NCBI RefSeq assembly: GCF_016892705.1
Contig: NZ_JAFEMB010000001.1
Location: 434,001 to 498,000 of the forward strand
Source of the DNA: Microvirga pudoricolor
GTDB lineage: Bacteria; Pseudomonadota; Alphaproteobacteria; Rhizobiales; Beijerinckiaceae
DNA length: 64,000 bases
Direction: 5' to 3'
Under the pieces are notes generated by a model that saw nothing but the letters and a program-made list of their open reading frames with translations, made no database searches and was not told the DNA's origin. Positions within the stretch are counted from its first letter, which is position 1. Each line of letters starts with the position of its first letter. Shown piece by piece: positions 24,528 to 35,113 of the stretch. A program made the translations under genes and the position numbers.

Positions 24528-25625
24528 ATGGGCTTCAAGATGGGCATCGTCGGACTGCCGAACGTGGGCAAGTCCACCCTCTTCAACGCGCTAACCCAGA
24601 CGGCCGCGGCGCAGGCCGCGAACTATCCGTTCTGCACCATCGAGCCCAATGTGGGCGACGTGGCGGTGCCGGACGATCGTCTCGACCAGCTCGCCGGGAT
24701 CGCGAGCTCGGCCCAGATCATCCCGACCCGCCTGACCTTCGTGGACATCGCGGGCCTCGTGCGCGGCGCCTCCAAGGGCGAAGGCCTGGGCAACCAGTTC
24801 CTGGCCAATATCCGCGAGGTGGACGCCATCGCCCACGTGGTGCGCTGCTTCGAGGATACCGACATCACCCATGTCGAGGGCAAGATCGACCCTATCGCCG
24901 ATATCGAGACCATCGAGACCGAGCTGATGCTGGCCGACATGGACAGCCTCGAAAAGCGCGTCCAGAACCTGGAGAAGCGCGCCAAGGGCAGCGACAAGGA
25001 GGCCAAGGAAACCCTCGACCTCGTCAACCGCGCCCTGCCGCTCCTGCGCGAGGGCAAGCCCGCCCGCCTCGTGGAGCGTAAGCCCGAGGAGGAGCGCCTG
25101 TTCCAGATGCTCGGCCTCCTGTCGTCGAAGCCGGTTCTCTACGTCTGCAACGTGGAAGAGGCCTCCGCCGACCAGGGCAATGAATTCTCGGCCAAGGTCT
25201 TCGAGCGTGCCAAGGAGGAAGGCGCCAAGGCCGTGGTGGTCTCGGCCAAGATCGAGAGCGAGATCGCCGTCCTCGATGCGGTCGAGCAGAAGGACTATCT
25301 CGACGCCATCGGGCTTGCCGAGCCGGGTCTGAACCGCGTGATCCGCGCGGGCTACGAGCTGCTGGGCCTCATCACCTATTTCACGGTCGGACCCAAGGAG
25401 GCCCGCGCCTGGACCATTACCCGGGGCACGAAGGCGCCCGGCGCCGCGGGCGTCATTCACACGGATTTCGAGAAGGGCTTCATCCGCGCCGAGACGATCG
25501 CCTATCCGGAATACGTGTCCCTCAAGGGCGAGGCCGGGGCCCGCGACGCCGGGAAGCTGCGCCTTGAGGGCAAGGAATACACCGTGCAGGACGGCGACGT
25601 GATGCACTTCCGGTTCAACACCTGA
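24528..25625 (+). CDS. ychF: Redox-regulated ATPase YchF (OLA1 family)
   Basis: A 365-aa Obg-related P-loop protein that prefers ATP to GTP and binds ribosomes and 50S particles. The G1 loop is GLPNVGKSTLF (9-19). The switch region includes IEPNVGDVAVPD and FVDIAGLVRGASKGEGLGNQF (G3, DIAG). A helical insertion (about 130-195) follows, and the C-terminal TGS domain ends FIRAETIAYPEYVSLKGEAG and VQDGDVMHFRFNT. The Asn-rich G4 of Obg GTPases (NKxD) is replaced by YVCNVEE, matching the ATP preference of the family. The start is preceded by GGAG. Confidence 0.96.
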   Translation: MGFKMGIVGLPNVGKSTLFNALTQTAAAQAANYPFCTIEPNVGDVAVPDDRLDQLAGIASSAQIIPTRLTFVDIAGLVRGASKGEGLGNQFLANIREVDAIAHVVRCFEDTDITHVEGKIDPIADIETIETELMLADMDSLEKRVQNLEKRAKGSDKEAKETLDLVNRALPLLREGKPARLVERKPEEERLFQMLGLLSSKPVLYVCNVEEASADQGNEFSAKVFERAKEEGAKAVVVSAKIESEIAVLDAVEQKDYLDAIGLAEPGLNRVIRAGYELLGLITYFTVGPKEARAWTITRGTKAPGAAGVIHTDFEKGFIRAETIAYPEYVSLKGEAGARDAGKLRLEGKEYTVQDGDVMHFRFNT

Positions 25626-25698
25626 AGGCCGAATGAATGGAAGTCGCGCCGAACCGTTCAGCTCGGTTCGGCATTATAGGGGCATGGAGGGTTGATCC

Positions 25699-25866
25699 AT
25701 GCAGGGTTCTATCGAAGACATGGCCTACACGGTCGGCGGCGCGCTCGTGTCGCCGAGCCTCGGCTCTGCCGAGCTGATCCTGGCGCTTCTCGTGGCATGC
25801 GGGTTCGCGTTCAGCGCCATCCAGTCCGCCGTGGCAGGCCGCAAGGACGAGGCGCGCTGGCACTAG
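25699..25866 (+). CDS. Small membrane protein ORF (55 aa)
   Basis: The ORF reads MQGSIEDMAYTVGGALVSPS, then a hydrophobic helix (AELILALLVACGFAFSAIQS) and a basic tail (VAGRKDEARWH) to TAG at 25866. GGAGGG lies 8 bases upstream of the ATG, the same CATGGAGGG context as the 33-aa ORF near 16.3 kb. It is followed after 12 bases by the endonuclease V gene on the same strand, so the two may be co-transcribed. The topology would be one transmembrane helix with a positive C-terminus inside. I recognise no family. Confidence 0.6.
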   Translation: MQGSIEDMAYTVGGALVSPSLGSAELILALLVACGFAFSAIQSAVAGRKDEARWH

Positions 25867-25878
25867 GCGGCGCCGCCC

Positions 25879-26547
25879 ATGCGACTCCAGCACCGCCACG
25901 CCTGGGACCTCTCCCCGGCCGAGGCCATCGCCTTGCAGAAGGACCTCCGCCGCGAGGTGATGTCCGACCGGCCCATCGACCTTGACGCCGTCGAGGTCGT
26001 CGCCGGGGTCGATGTGAGCGTCAAGAACGAGCAGTCCCACGCCGCCGTGGTCGTCATGACATATCCGGGGTTCCTGGTCATCGAGACCGTTCTGGCCCGC
26101 CGCCCGACCCCCTTCCCCTGCATTCCCGGTCTCCTGAGCTTTCGCGAGGGCCCCGTCCTGGAGGAGGCTTTCGAGAGCTTGAAGACCGTGCCGGACGTCT
26201 TCCTCTTCGACGGCATGGGAATCGCGCATCCCCGGCGCATCGGCATCGCCAGCCATATGGGCCTGTGGCTTGGCCGTCCCACCATCGGCTGCGGCAAGAC
26301 GCTGTTGTGCGGGCGCTACCGGGACCTGGGGCCGGAGAAGGGGTCGGCCGCGCCCCTCATCGACAAGGGCGAGACCATCGGGGTGGCGCTGCGCACCCGT
26401 ACGGCCAAGAACCCGATGTTCATCTCGCCGGGGCACATGGCGGATATTCCCACGGCGGCGGAGCTCGTCCTGCGCTGTTCGCCTAAATTCCGACTCCCGG
26501 AGCCCATCCGTTTGGCTCATAACGCGGCCGGGCAGTTCGAGCCTTAG
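25879..26547 (+). CDS. nfi: Endonuclease V (deoxyinosine 3' endonuclease)
   Basis: A 222-aa nuclease cutting the second phosphodiester 3' of deoxyinosine in DNA. Acidic metal ligands match the family: Asp45 (VAGVDVSVK), Glu90 (SFREGP) and Asp111 (LFDGMGIAHPRR). The glycine-rich HMGLWLGRPTIGCGKTLLCG follows. The wedge motif that is usually PYIP reads PCIP (80-83), so the aromatic residue that stacks against the strand is a cysteine here. It starts 12 bases after the 55-aa ORF. No other repair gene is adjacent. Confidence 0.92.
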   Translation: MRLQHRHAWDLSPAEAIALQKDLRREVMSDRPIDLDAVEVVAGVDVSVKNEQSHAAVVVMTYPGFLVIETVLARRPTPFPCIPGLLSFREGPVLEEAFESLKTVPDVFLFDGMGIAHPRRIGIASHMGLWLGRPTIGCGKTLLCGRYRDLGPEKGSAAPLIDKGETIGVALRTRTAKNPMFISPGHMADIPTAAELVLRCSPKFRLPEPIRLAHNAAGQFEP

Positions 26548-26598
26548 ACCCCCCGCTTCGGTCCGCTCCTTCGCTCGGGCCGCCAGCCAGGAATTCCC

Positions 26599-27606
26599 AT
26601 GACCACCACTTTCGAAGATCTTCGGCCGGGCACGACCTTCACCTTCGGGCCGATCGCCGTCTCCAAGGAGGAGATCGTCGCCTTTGCGCGTGAGTACGAC
26701 CCTCAGCCGTTTCACGTGGACGAGGTTGCGGCCCGGGACAGCTTCATCGGCACCCTCATCGCGTCCGGATGGCACACCGCGAGCCTCAACATGCGCCTCT
26801 TCGCGGAGGGGATCCTGCTCGATTCGACAGGCATGGGGGCGCCGGGGGTCGAGGAACTGAAATGGCTCAAGCCCGTCAAGCCGGGCGATTCCCTTCGCTC
26901 CCGTGTGACCGTCACGGACAGCCGACCCTCGGGGAGCCGCCCGACGCTGGGCCTCGTGCAATTCGCCTTCGAGGTGCTGAACCAGCAGGACGAGCCGGTG
27001 ATGACCCAGTCCAACTGGGTGCTTTTCGGCCGCCGCGAACCGGGGCCCGACGCGCCGGCAAAGCCTGCCGCGCCAAAGCCCGCCGGTGCGGATCATTCCG
27101 GGACCGGCCTCGTGCGGGCGACCTCGAACCCCTATCTCGACGATCTGGTGGCGGGCGAGACCACCGTTCTGGGGTCGTATACCTTCACGGCCGAGGAAAT
27201 CGTCCGGTTTGCGAGGGCCTTCGATCCCCAGCGGTTTCATGTGGACCCCGTCGCCGCCCAGGAGAGCCTGCTGGGCGGCCTGTGCGCTTCGGGCTGGCAC
27301 ACGGCCTGCATCTGGATGCAGCACCTCGCCGCGCATCGGGACGAGACCCGCACCCAGGCGCTCGCGCGGGGCCAGCGCCCGGCACGGCTGGGGCCCTCGC
27401 CGGGCTTCACCAACATGCGCTGGCTCAAACCGGTCTATGCGGGCGACACCATCACGTACCGCACGACCCTCACCAACAAGCGCGCGTCCGCCTCCCGCCC
27501 CGGCTGGGGACTGGCCTTTCACCACAACACGGCGGTGAATCAGAAGGGCGAGGAGGTCTTCGCCTTCGACGGCATGGTGTTCTGGGAGCGCCGACCGGAG
27601 CGGTAG
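26599..27606 (+). CDS. Tandem MaoC-domain dehydratase
   Basis: A 335-aa protein with two hot-dog MaoC domains joined by a Pro/Ala-rich linker (about 148-165). Each half carries the hydratase motif: FAREYDPQPFHVDEVAA (Asp34, His39) and FARAFDPQRFHVDPVAA (Asp209, His214), each followed by SGWHT (57-60 region and its repeat) and a WLKPVxxGD strand. Because both catalytic sites look intact, the protein may work as an intramolecular pseudo-dimer, as in other fused MaoC enzymes. The substrate is likely an enoyl-CoA or similar, but no acyl-CoA genes are adjacent to define it. Confidence 0.85.
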   Translation: MTTTFEDLRPGTTFTFGPIAVSKEEIVAFAREYDPQPFHVDEVAARDSFIGTLIASGWHTASLNMRLFAEGILLDSTGMGAPGVEELKWLKPVKPGDSLRSRVTVTDSRPSGSRPTLGLVQFAFEVLNQQDEPVMTQSNWVLFGRREPGPDAPAKPAAPKPAGADHSGTGLVRATSNPYLDDLVAGETTVLGSYTFTAEEIVRFARAFDPQRFHVDPVAAQESLLGGLCASGWHTACIWMQHLAAHRDETRTQALARGQRPARLGPSPGFTNMRWLKPVYAGDTITYRTTLTNKRASASRPGWGLAFHHNTAVNQKGEEVFAFDGMVFWERRPER

Positions 27607-27619
27607 CGCTACGGGGCCT

Positions 27620-28144
27620 TCATCCGAAGATCCGAGCGATGCCCTCGATGGGCAGCAACAACGTTCTGGTCGCGGACGGATACTCGATAAAGCCGTAGCT
27701 TCTATAAAATGTCAGGGCATCGTCACTCTTGGCGTGAACGACGAGAGCCCGAAAGCCCACAAGCCGCCAGGCTGCTAGCGTCCTCTTGAGCGCGTCCTTC
27801 AGGAGACCGCCGCCGATACCCTGCCTTTGGAAGCGGTGGTCGACCGCTAATCGCCCCAAGACCATGATGGGAACCGGATTCGGCATATTCCGCTTCAACT
27901 TGCCCGGAACGTCATCGTGCCTCACGCCGCCGGTTGAAAGACAATAATAACCGATGACTTGTGAACCGGCGCAGACAACATAGGTTCGGGAGGCTGGGCC
28001 GTCATTGGGGCGAGCCTTCTGCTGGAGCCAGAGGTTCAAGGCAGACTGCCCGCAATCGAACTGGCTGAGATCGTGTTCCGGTGTCAAAGCGGCAGGTGTC
28101 GTGATCTCGCCGTCAGGGTTCGAAGGTGGAGCTACGCCTCCCAT
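27620..28144 (-). CDS. GNAT-family acetyltransferase, probable TacT-like toxin
   Basis: A 174-aa GNAT protein. The start reads LTPEHDLSQFDCGQSALNLWL, typical of TacT/AtaT-like toxins. The acetyl-CoA loop is RFQRQGIGGGLLKDAL, and the late catalytic Tyr lies in FYRSYGFIEYP. Toxins of this class acetylate the amino group of charged tRNAs and arrest translation. It overlaps the preceding DUF1778 gene by 13 bases, the usual antitoxin-first arrangement. Toxicity is inferred from family and context. It also faces the MaoC gene tail to tail. Confidence 0.85.
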   Translation of the reverse strand: MGGVAPPSNPDGEITTPAALTPEHDLSQFDCGQSALNLWLQQKARPNDGPASRTYVVCAGSQVIGYYCLSTGGVRHDDVPGKLKRNMPNPVPIMVLGRLAVDHRFQRQGIGGGLLKDALKRTLAAWRLVGFRALVVHAKSDDALTFYRSYGFIEYPSATRTLLLPIEGIARIFG

Positions 28145-28431
28145 GAAGCCTTCTTTTTCATGAGATTTTCAAGCTTCTCGTTGGGAGGCGGAGCGCTATC
28201 GAGGATGGCGAGAAAGGCCTCGTATTGGTCGCTGTCCATGACGAAGAAACGTTGATCCAACAAGACGTCGATCGCCTGCCGACGGGCGCTTTCGACCAAG
28301 AACTGAGATCGAGTCTGACCCAGGGCGGACGCTGCCGAGTCGATGAGATCGCGGGTCTCCGTCGCGATGCGGATGTTCACGGTTGCCTCGCGACGCGAAC
28401 GCGCAGCAGTGGTTTTTTGCAAGGCGGCCAT
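28132..28431 (-). CDS. DUF1778-family ribbon-helix-helix antitoxin (TacA-like)
   Basis: A 99-aa protein. An N-terminal ribbon-helix-helix region (about 15-50; REATVNIRIATETRDLIDSA, then LGQTRSQFLVESARRQA) binds DNA. A C-terminal helix (AFLAILDSAPPPNEKLENLM) is the part that usually wraps the GNAT toxin. The GNAT gene follows and overlaps. A palindrome in the promoter 56 bases upstream fits autorepression. The family function is to block the cognate acetyltransferase by binding and to repress the operon. The ribosome binding site is weak. Confidence 0.85.
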   Translation of the reverse strand: MAALQKTTAARSRREATVNIRIATETRDLIDSAASALGQTRSQFLVESARRQAIDVLLDQRFFVMDSDQYEAFLAILDSAPPPNEKLENLMKKKASWEA

Positions 28432-28478
28432 GTTTTTCTCACTTTGAAATCCAGCGACAGGACGCTCAATTCAGCGAG

Positions 28479-28505
28479 ACTGTAAAATTGTACTTACAAT
28501 GTCAA
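28479..28505 (-). promoter_or_regulatory. Toxin-antitoxin promoter with palindromic operator
   Basis: On the minus strand TTGACA (28505-28500) and TACAGT (28484-28479) are 15 bases apart. Between them lies the inverted repeat ATTGTA-ag-TACAAT (28500-28487), filling the spacer and touching the -35. A repressor bound there would block RNA polymerase. The base composition is A+T-rich against a GC-rich background. Confidence 0.5.
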
Positions 28506-28552
28506 TACATATTATCAGCCTGAGCGGCACCGGCCAATGCCGAACTGTCCTC

Positions 28553-29098
28553 TCAATGTCCCTCGAACTCCATGAGGCTGCGGACCGGCACGCCGATGTC
28601 GCGCAGTTTCCGGGCGCCGCCGAGATCAGGCAGGTCGATGATGAAGCAGGCCGCCACGATGTCGGCGCCGATTTGGCGCAGGAGGTTGCTGGCCGCCACC
28701 GCCGTTCCGCCCGTGGCGATGAGGTCGTCGACCAGGATGACGCGCTCGCCCCCGCCGATGGCGTCCGTGTGAACCTCCATCTCGTCGACGCCGTATTCCA
28801 GCGAATAAGCGATGCGCACGGTCTCATGGGGGAGTTTGCCCTTCTTGCGGATCGGCACGAACCCGGCCGAGAGCTGGTGTGCGATGGCGCCGCCCAGGAT
28901 GAAGCCCCGCGCCTCGATGCCCACCACCTTGTCGATGCGCCGCCCCGCGTAAGGGTGCACCAACTCGTCCACGGCGCGCCGGAAGGCCCCCGCGTCGCCG
29001 AGAAGGGTTGTGATATCGCGGAAGACGATGCCGGGTTTCGGGTAATCCGGGATCGACCGGACGGCGGCCTTGAGGTCGGTGATGAGATGCTCGGTCAT
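28553..29098 (-). CDS. apt: Adenine phosphoribosyltransferase
   Basis: A 181-aa salvage enzyme making AMP from adenine and PRPP. Visible are [18 protein letters not shown] near the N-terminus, [28 protein letters not shown] (hood and loop) and the PRPP-binding motif [13 protein letters not shown]. It lies 67 bases downstream of mtnP on the same strand. MtnP releases adenine from methylthioadenosine, so the pair recycles adenine in one transcription unit. Confidence 0.96.
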   Translation of the reverse strand: MTEHLITDLKAAVRSIPDYPKPGIVFRDITTLLGDAGAFRRAVDELVHPYAGRRIDKVVGIEARGFILGGAIAHQLSAGFVPIRKKGKLPHETVRIAYSLEYGVDEMEVHTDAIGGGERVILVDDLIATGGTAVAASNLLRQIGADIVAACFIIDLPDLGGARKLRDIGVPVRSLMEFEGH

Positions 29099-29165
29099 CC
29101 GGTGATCCTATCAGAATGCGCGATCGAGAGGAGGATCTCCCGGACGCCGGCGGCGAGGCCCATCG

Positions 29166-30044
29166 TCATCGGGCCCCCAGGACCCGGCCCGCGACGGCGT
29201 CGAGCTTTTCGAGCAGGCGCGGCTCCAGCATGGAGCGGGCCGTCATGATCGCGCCGTCCAGGGCTCGGTCGGAGCCTGCGGGACAGGGCTCGTGCTCGGA
29301 CGGGAAGTCCCGAGCCACCCGCGCCACGAGCGTGGCGGCCTTGGCGGCGTTCGCCCGCGCCACAGCCACGACGGAGGCCACGTCCACGTTGTCGTGCTCG
29401 GGATGCCAGCAATCGAAATCGGTCACCATGGCGACCGTCGCATAGGTGATTTCGGCTTCGCGCGCGAGCTTGGCCTCCGGCATGGCCGTCATGCCGATCA
29501 CGTCGTAGCCGAGACCCTTGTAGGTCATCGATTCGGCGTAGGTGGAAAATTGGGGGCCTTCGATGCACACATAGGTGCCGTCGAGCCGAAACGGCAGTCC
29601 TTCGGCCGCAGCCGCGGCGGCAAGGCGTTTCTGCAAGAGCGGCCCGACCGGGTGACCGAACGGCACGTGGGCCACGCAGCCTTTCCCGAAGAAGGAGTGC
29701 TCGCGCTTGTGCGTGCGATCGACATACTGGTCCACGAGCACGAACATGCCGGGATAGAGCTCCTCCCGGAACGACCCGCAGGCCGAGACCGAGATCAGGT
29801 CCGTGACGCCGGCCCGCTTCATCACGTCGATATTGGCTCGATAATTGATGTCGGAGGGTGAATAGGAGTGTCCGCGCCCATGACGGGGCAAGAACACGAC
29901 CTCGGTGTGGCCGACGCGGCCGAACCGCAGCGCGTCGGACGGTTCGCCCCACGGCGATGGGATGCGCTCCTCGCGCAGGTCCTCGAGACCCGGCAGGTCG
30001 TAGACCCCCGATCCGCCGATGATGCCCAATACCGCCTTCGCCAT
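29166..30044 (-). CDS. mtnP: S-methyl-5'-thioadenosine phosphorylase
   Basis: A 292-aa phosphorylase cleaving methylthioadenosine, a by-product of polyamine and homoserine-lactone synthesis, to adenine and methylthioribose-1-phosphate. Visible are VLGIIGGSGVYDLPGL, HGRGHSYSPSDINYRANI (phosphate and substrate site), ISVSACGSFREELYPG, EGPQFSTYAESMTYKGLG and a DVIGMTAMPEAKLAREAEI block characteristic of the MTAP/PNP-like class. Length is normal. It precedes apt and follows the bc1 operon, from which it is separated by a terminator. Confidence 0.95.
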   Translation of the reverse strand: MAKAVLGIIGGSGVYDLPGLEDLREERIPSPWGEPSDALRFGRVGHTEVVFLPRHGRGHSYSPSDINYRANIDVMKRAGVTDLISVSACGSFREELYPGMFVLVDQYVDRTHKREHSFFGKGCVAHVPFGHPVGPLLQKRLAAAAAAEGLPFRLDGTYVCIEGPQFSTYAESMTYKGLGYDVIGMTAMPEAKLAREAEITYATVAMVTDFDCWHPEHDNVDVASVVAVARANAAKAATLVARVARDFPSEHEPCPAGSDRALDGAIMTARSMLEPRLLEKLDAVAGRVLGAR

Positions 30045-30130
30045 GGCAAAATCCAGTCAACCGTACCAACCGGGACGGACAATGGAGGCTCGGGGCCCCC
30101 ATGGCCAGCGCCGTGCGCGCACCGTCCCAA

Positions 30131-30157
30131 GAAAAAGGCCCCGACTGGCGGGGCCTT
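30131..30157 (-). terminator. Terminator of the bc1 operon
   Basis: On the minus strand GGCCCCG / CGGGGCC (30155-30149 with 30143-30137) with a 5-base loop, followed by TTTTTC. It lies 30 bases beyond the cytochrome c1 stop. Confidence 0.85.
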
Positions 30158-30185
30158 CAACACGATCCGTGACGACGATCCCCGA

Positions 30186-31070
30186 TCAGGGATTGTGCGT
30201 CATGGGAGGAGTGGCGTGGCCATCGACCTCGCCGCCCACGCGGGCCCAGATCTTCTTCTTGGTGAAGTAGAGCAGGACCGAGAGCACGAGCAGCACCAGC
30301 ATGACCTGGAAACCGAGACGCTTGCGGGCTTCGAAGTGGGGTTCCGCCGTCCAGGTCAGGAAGGCCGTGACGTCGCGGGAATACTGATCGATCGTCTCGG
30401 GAGCCTGCGCTTGGCCGTTGGCGTCCTTCGGGTATTCGACTTGGCCGTCGCTCAGAGGCTTCGGCATCGCGATGATGTGGCCTGGGAAATATTTATTGTA
30501 ATGGCCGCCCGTCGGCACCTGGACGCCCTGCGGCGGCTCCTCGTAGCCGATGAGAACGGCGTGGAGGTAGTCCGGGCCGGCCTCGGCGAACTGGGTGAAG
30601 ATGTCGAAGATGAACCACGGGAAGCCGCGCTCGTAGGTACGGGCCTTGGCCATGAGGGACAGGTCCGGCGGGGCCTTGCCGCCATTGGCGGCCGCGGCGG
30701 CGTTCTCATTGGGGAACGGCGACGGGAAGCGGTCGGCGGGGCGGCCGGGACGCTCGAACATGTCGCCCGCGTCGTTCGGGCCGTCCTGGATCTGGTACTC
30801 GGCCGCCAGGGCGCGAACCTGCGCCTCGGAGAATTCCGGACCTCCGGGCTGGGCCAGGTTGCGGAACGCCACGTAGCTCAAGGAGTGGCAGGAGGCGCAG
30901 ACCTCCCGGTAGACCTTGAAGCCACGCTGGAGCTGGGCCCGGTCGAAGGTGCCGAAGGGCCCCGCGAAGGTCCAGCTGAGCTGCGGCGGGATGGGGGTCT
31001 CGCCGGCCGCCAAGGTGGGGCCGGAAAGGCCCAGAAGGGCGGCCGCGATGAGAAGTGTACGCTTGATCAT
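30186..31070 (-). CDS. petC: Cytochrome c1, ubiquinol-cytochrome c reductase
   Basis: A 294-aa exported subunit of complex III. Signal peptide MIKRTLLIAAALLGLSGPTLA; haem c motif CASCH (Cys58, Cys61, His62); axial Met in HIIAMPKPLSDGQVEY; C-terminal anchor VMLVLLVLSVLLYFTKKKIWA. It passes electrons from the Rieske centre to a soluble or membrane cytochrome c. The start at 31070 is 23 bases after the petB stop. The reading frame is open through petB, but cytochrome b is in another frame, so the two are separate proteins, not the fused FbcH seen in some relatives. Confidence 0.95.
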   Translation of the reverse strand: MIKRTLLIAAALLGLSGPTLAAGETPIPPQLSWTFAGPFGTFDRAQLQRGFKVYREVCASCHSLSYVAFRNLAQPGGPEFSEAQVRALAAEYQIQDGPNDAGDMFERPGRPADRFPSPFPNENAAAAANGGKAPPDLSLMAKARTYERGFPWFIFDIFTQFAEAGPDYLHAVLIGYEEPPQGVQVPTGGHYNKYFPGHIIAMPKPLSDGQVEYPKDANGQAQAPETIDQYSRDVTAFLTWTAEPHFEARKRLGFQVMLVLLVLSVLLYFTKKKIWARVGGEVDGHATPPMTHNP

Positions 31071-31093
31071 GATCGGTTTCCCAACGCTCGCCT

Positions 31094-32371
31094 TCAGCCC
31101 TTGGACTGCGGCTCGGCATGCGCGCCGGCCGGCATGCCCGCCCCAACCTTCTGCACGCCCATGACGGACTCGAGGATCGAGTTCGGCAGGGGCAGCGGAC
31201 GCTCGATGAAGCCGAGCACCGGCAGCACGATCAGGAAGTGGGCAAAGTAGTAGACGGTGCAGATCTGGGCCGCGAGGGTGTAGTAGCCCTCCGCCGGCTT
31301 GGCGCCGAGCCAGCCCAGCAGCACGCAGACCGCCACGAACACCCAGAAGAACTGCTTGTAGAGCGGACGGTAGGCGGTGGAGCGCACCTTCGAGGTGTCG
31401 AGCCAGGGCATGAACACCCAGATCACGATGGCCGAGAACATCGCGATGACGCCGCCGAGCTTGTCCGGAATGGCGCGCAGGATGGCGTAGAAGGGCAGGA
31501 AGTACCATTCGGGCACGATGTGGGCCGGCGTCACGGCGGGGTTCGCCGGGATGTAATTGTCCGCATGGCCCAGATAGTTCGGGATGTAGAACACCCACCA
31601 GGCGAAGAAGAGCATGAACACCACGACGGCGAACACGTCCTTGATCGTCGCGTAGGGCGTGAACGGCACCGCGTCCTTGCCCGACTTGATCGGGATGCCG
31701 GTCGGGTTGTTCTGCCCCGGGACGTGCAGCGCCCAGACGTGCAGGATCACGACGCCCGCGATCATGAAGGGCAGCAGGAAGTGGAGCGAGAAGAAGCGGT
31801 TCAGGGTCGGGTTGCCGACCGCGTAGCCGCCCCAGAGGTAGCTCACGATGGTGTCGCCCACGAGCGGGATCGCCGAGAACAGGTTCGTGATCACGGTGGC
31901 GCCCCAGAAGCTCATCTGGCCCCAGGGAAGCACGTAGCCCATGAAGGCGGTGGCCATCATGAGGATGAAGATCACCACGCCCAGGATGTACAGGACCTCG
32001 CGGGGGGCCTTGTAGGAGCCGTAGTAGAAATTCCGGAAGATGTGAATGTAGACCGCGATGAAGAACATCGAGGCGCCGTTGGCGTGCAGGTACCGGAGCA
32101 GCCAGCCGTAGTTCACGTCGCGCATGATGTGCTCGACGGACTGGAACGCCATGGCGGCGTTGGGCGTGTAGTACATCGCCAGGAACACGCCCGTGACGAT
32201 CTGGGCGGCCAGCATGAACACCAGGATCGCCCCGAAGGTCCAGAAATAGGTCAGGTTCCGGGGGACCGGGAAGGCGATGAAGGAGGAATGGACGAGGCCC
32301 GCGACGGGCAAGCGGGTTTCGAACCACTTGGCGAAGGCGCTCTTGGGAACGTAGGTCGTGGAATGGCTCAT
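31094..32371 (-). CDS. petB: Cytochrome b, ubiquinol-cytochrome c reductase
   Basis: A 425-aa membrane core of complex III. The four haem ligands have the usual spacing: His96 and His110 with His197 and His211 ([40 protein letters not shown]). The Qo-site PEWY motif is in [15 protein letters not shown]. Eight hydrophobic helices are expected from the length. The C-terminus adds a short tail ([16 protein letters not shown]). It follows petA by 31 bases and precedes petC. Confidence 0.97.
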   Translation of the reverse strand: MSHSTTYVPKSAFAKWFETRLPVAGLVHSSFIAFPVPRNLTYFWTFGAILVFMLAAQIVTGVFLAMYYTPNAAMAFQSVEHIMRDVNYGWLLRYLHANGASMFFIAVYIHIFRNFYYGSYKAPREVLYILGVVIFILMMATAFMGYVLPWGQMSFWGATVITNLFSAIPLVGDTIVSYLWGGYAVGNPTLNRFFSLHFLLPFMIAGVVILHVWALHVPGQNNPTGIPIKSGKDAVPFTPYATIKDVFAVVVFMLFFAWWVFYIPNYLGHADNYIPANPAVTPAHIVPEWYFLPFYAILRAIPDKLGGVIAMFSAIVIWVFMPWLDTSKVRSTAYRPLYKQFFWVFVAVCVLLGWLGAKPAEGYYTLAAQICTVYYFAHFLIVLPVLGFIERPLPLPNSILESVMGVQKVGAGMPAGAHAEPQSKG

Positions 32372-32402
32372 GGATGTCGCCTGATGATCGTGTCGCCGGA
32401 GG

Positions 32403-32945
32403 TTACGCGGTGGCTTCTTGGCCGATCACGATCTTGGTGTCGGACGTGAAGGTATAGGGCGGAACCGGCAGATTGGTCGGGGCCGGGCCGCCGCGGACGC
32501 GGCCGGACGTATCGAAGATCGAGCCGTGGCACGGGCAGAACCAGCCCTCGTACTCGCCCTGGTGACCCAGCGGCACGCAGCCCAGATGGGTGCAGTTGCC
32601 GTACACGACGAGCCACTGGGCATGACCGGCCTTGACGCGGGCGGCGTCGGCCTGCGGGTCGCGCAGGGTGGCGACGTTCACGTCCTCGGCGGCCTTGATC
32701 TCGGCCGGGGTCCGGTTGCGCACGAAGATGAGCTTGCCGCGCCAGAACAGCTTGACGATCTGCCCCTCGGCGATGGGAGTCAGGTCGACCTCGACCGGGG
32801 CGCCGGCCGCGACCGTCGCGGCGTCGGGCGCCAGGGACTGGACGAAGGGCCAAACGAGCGTCGCGCCGCTCACTGCGGCGGCGGCGCCGGTGGCGATGAA
32901 GAGGAAGTCGCGCCGTGTGGGTTCAACGGCATGGGTGGGGTGGGC
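32403..32945 (-). CDS. petA: Rieske iron-sulfur subunit of cytochrome bc1
   Basis: A 180-aa membrane-anchored [2Fe-2S] protein. The GTG at 32945 with GGAGAG upstream is preferred over a TTG 18 bases earlier. An N-terminal twin-arginine-like signal anchor ([18 protein letters not shown]) is followed by the cluster domain with Cys119/His121 (CTHLGC) and Cys138/His141 (CPCHGS), and disulfide cysteines 124 and 140. It is the first gene of petA-petB-petC. Upstream about 210 bases separate it from the ABC-transporter gene and should hold the operon promoter. Confidence 0.95.
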   Translation of the reverse strand, partial: AHPTHAVEPTRRDFLFIATGAAAAVSGATLVWPFVQSLAPDAATVAAGAPVEVDLTPIAEGQIVKLFWRGKLIFVRNRTPAEIKAAEDVNVATLRDPQADAARVKAGHAQWLVVYGNCTHLGCVPLGHQGEYEGWFCPCHGSIFDTSGRVRGGPAPTNLPVPPYTFTSDTKIVIGQEATA

Positions 32946-33155
32946 CACTTGGCTCTCCAGCAAACGTCAACAAACGAGAACCGCGCGTCTGCAATGCCTT
33001 GACAATCCAGACATTGGCCACGCAGCTGAGCTTTGAGGAACAAGCATACGCGCCAACGCGCGCGCAATGCGACTGGGCGTCGCCGCGCAGGGGCTCTTTG
33101 ACACGCTCCCGCCCGCCTGTCCATACCGGTTTGGAGATGTTCCAGCCTGGATTCG

Positions 33156-35003
<1,848 letters not shown>

Positions 35004-35113
35004 GCTCGTTCCTGATGCCGACCCGGGACGGGACGTTCCCTTCGGCTCGGCCGGGCTCGCAACCCAACGGCTGTCCGCTTGACGCGGCCGGCCTGTGCGC
35101 CGAAGACGGATCT

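Noticed and set aside
30186..32327. Cytochrome c1 frame stays open through petB, suggesting an FbcH-type fused cytochrome b/c1
   Set aside because: Cytochrome b is read in a different frame with its own start and stop, and cytochrome c1 has its own ATG, signal peptide and normal length. They are separate genes.
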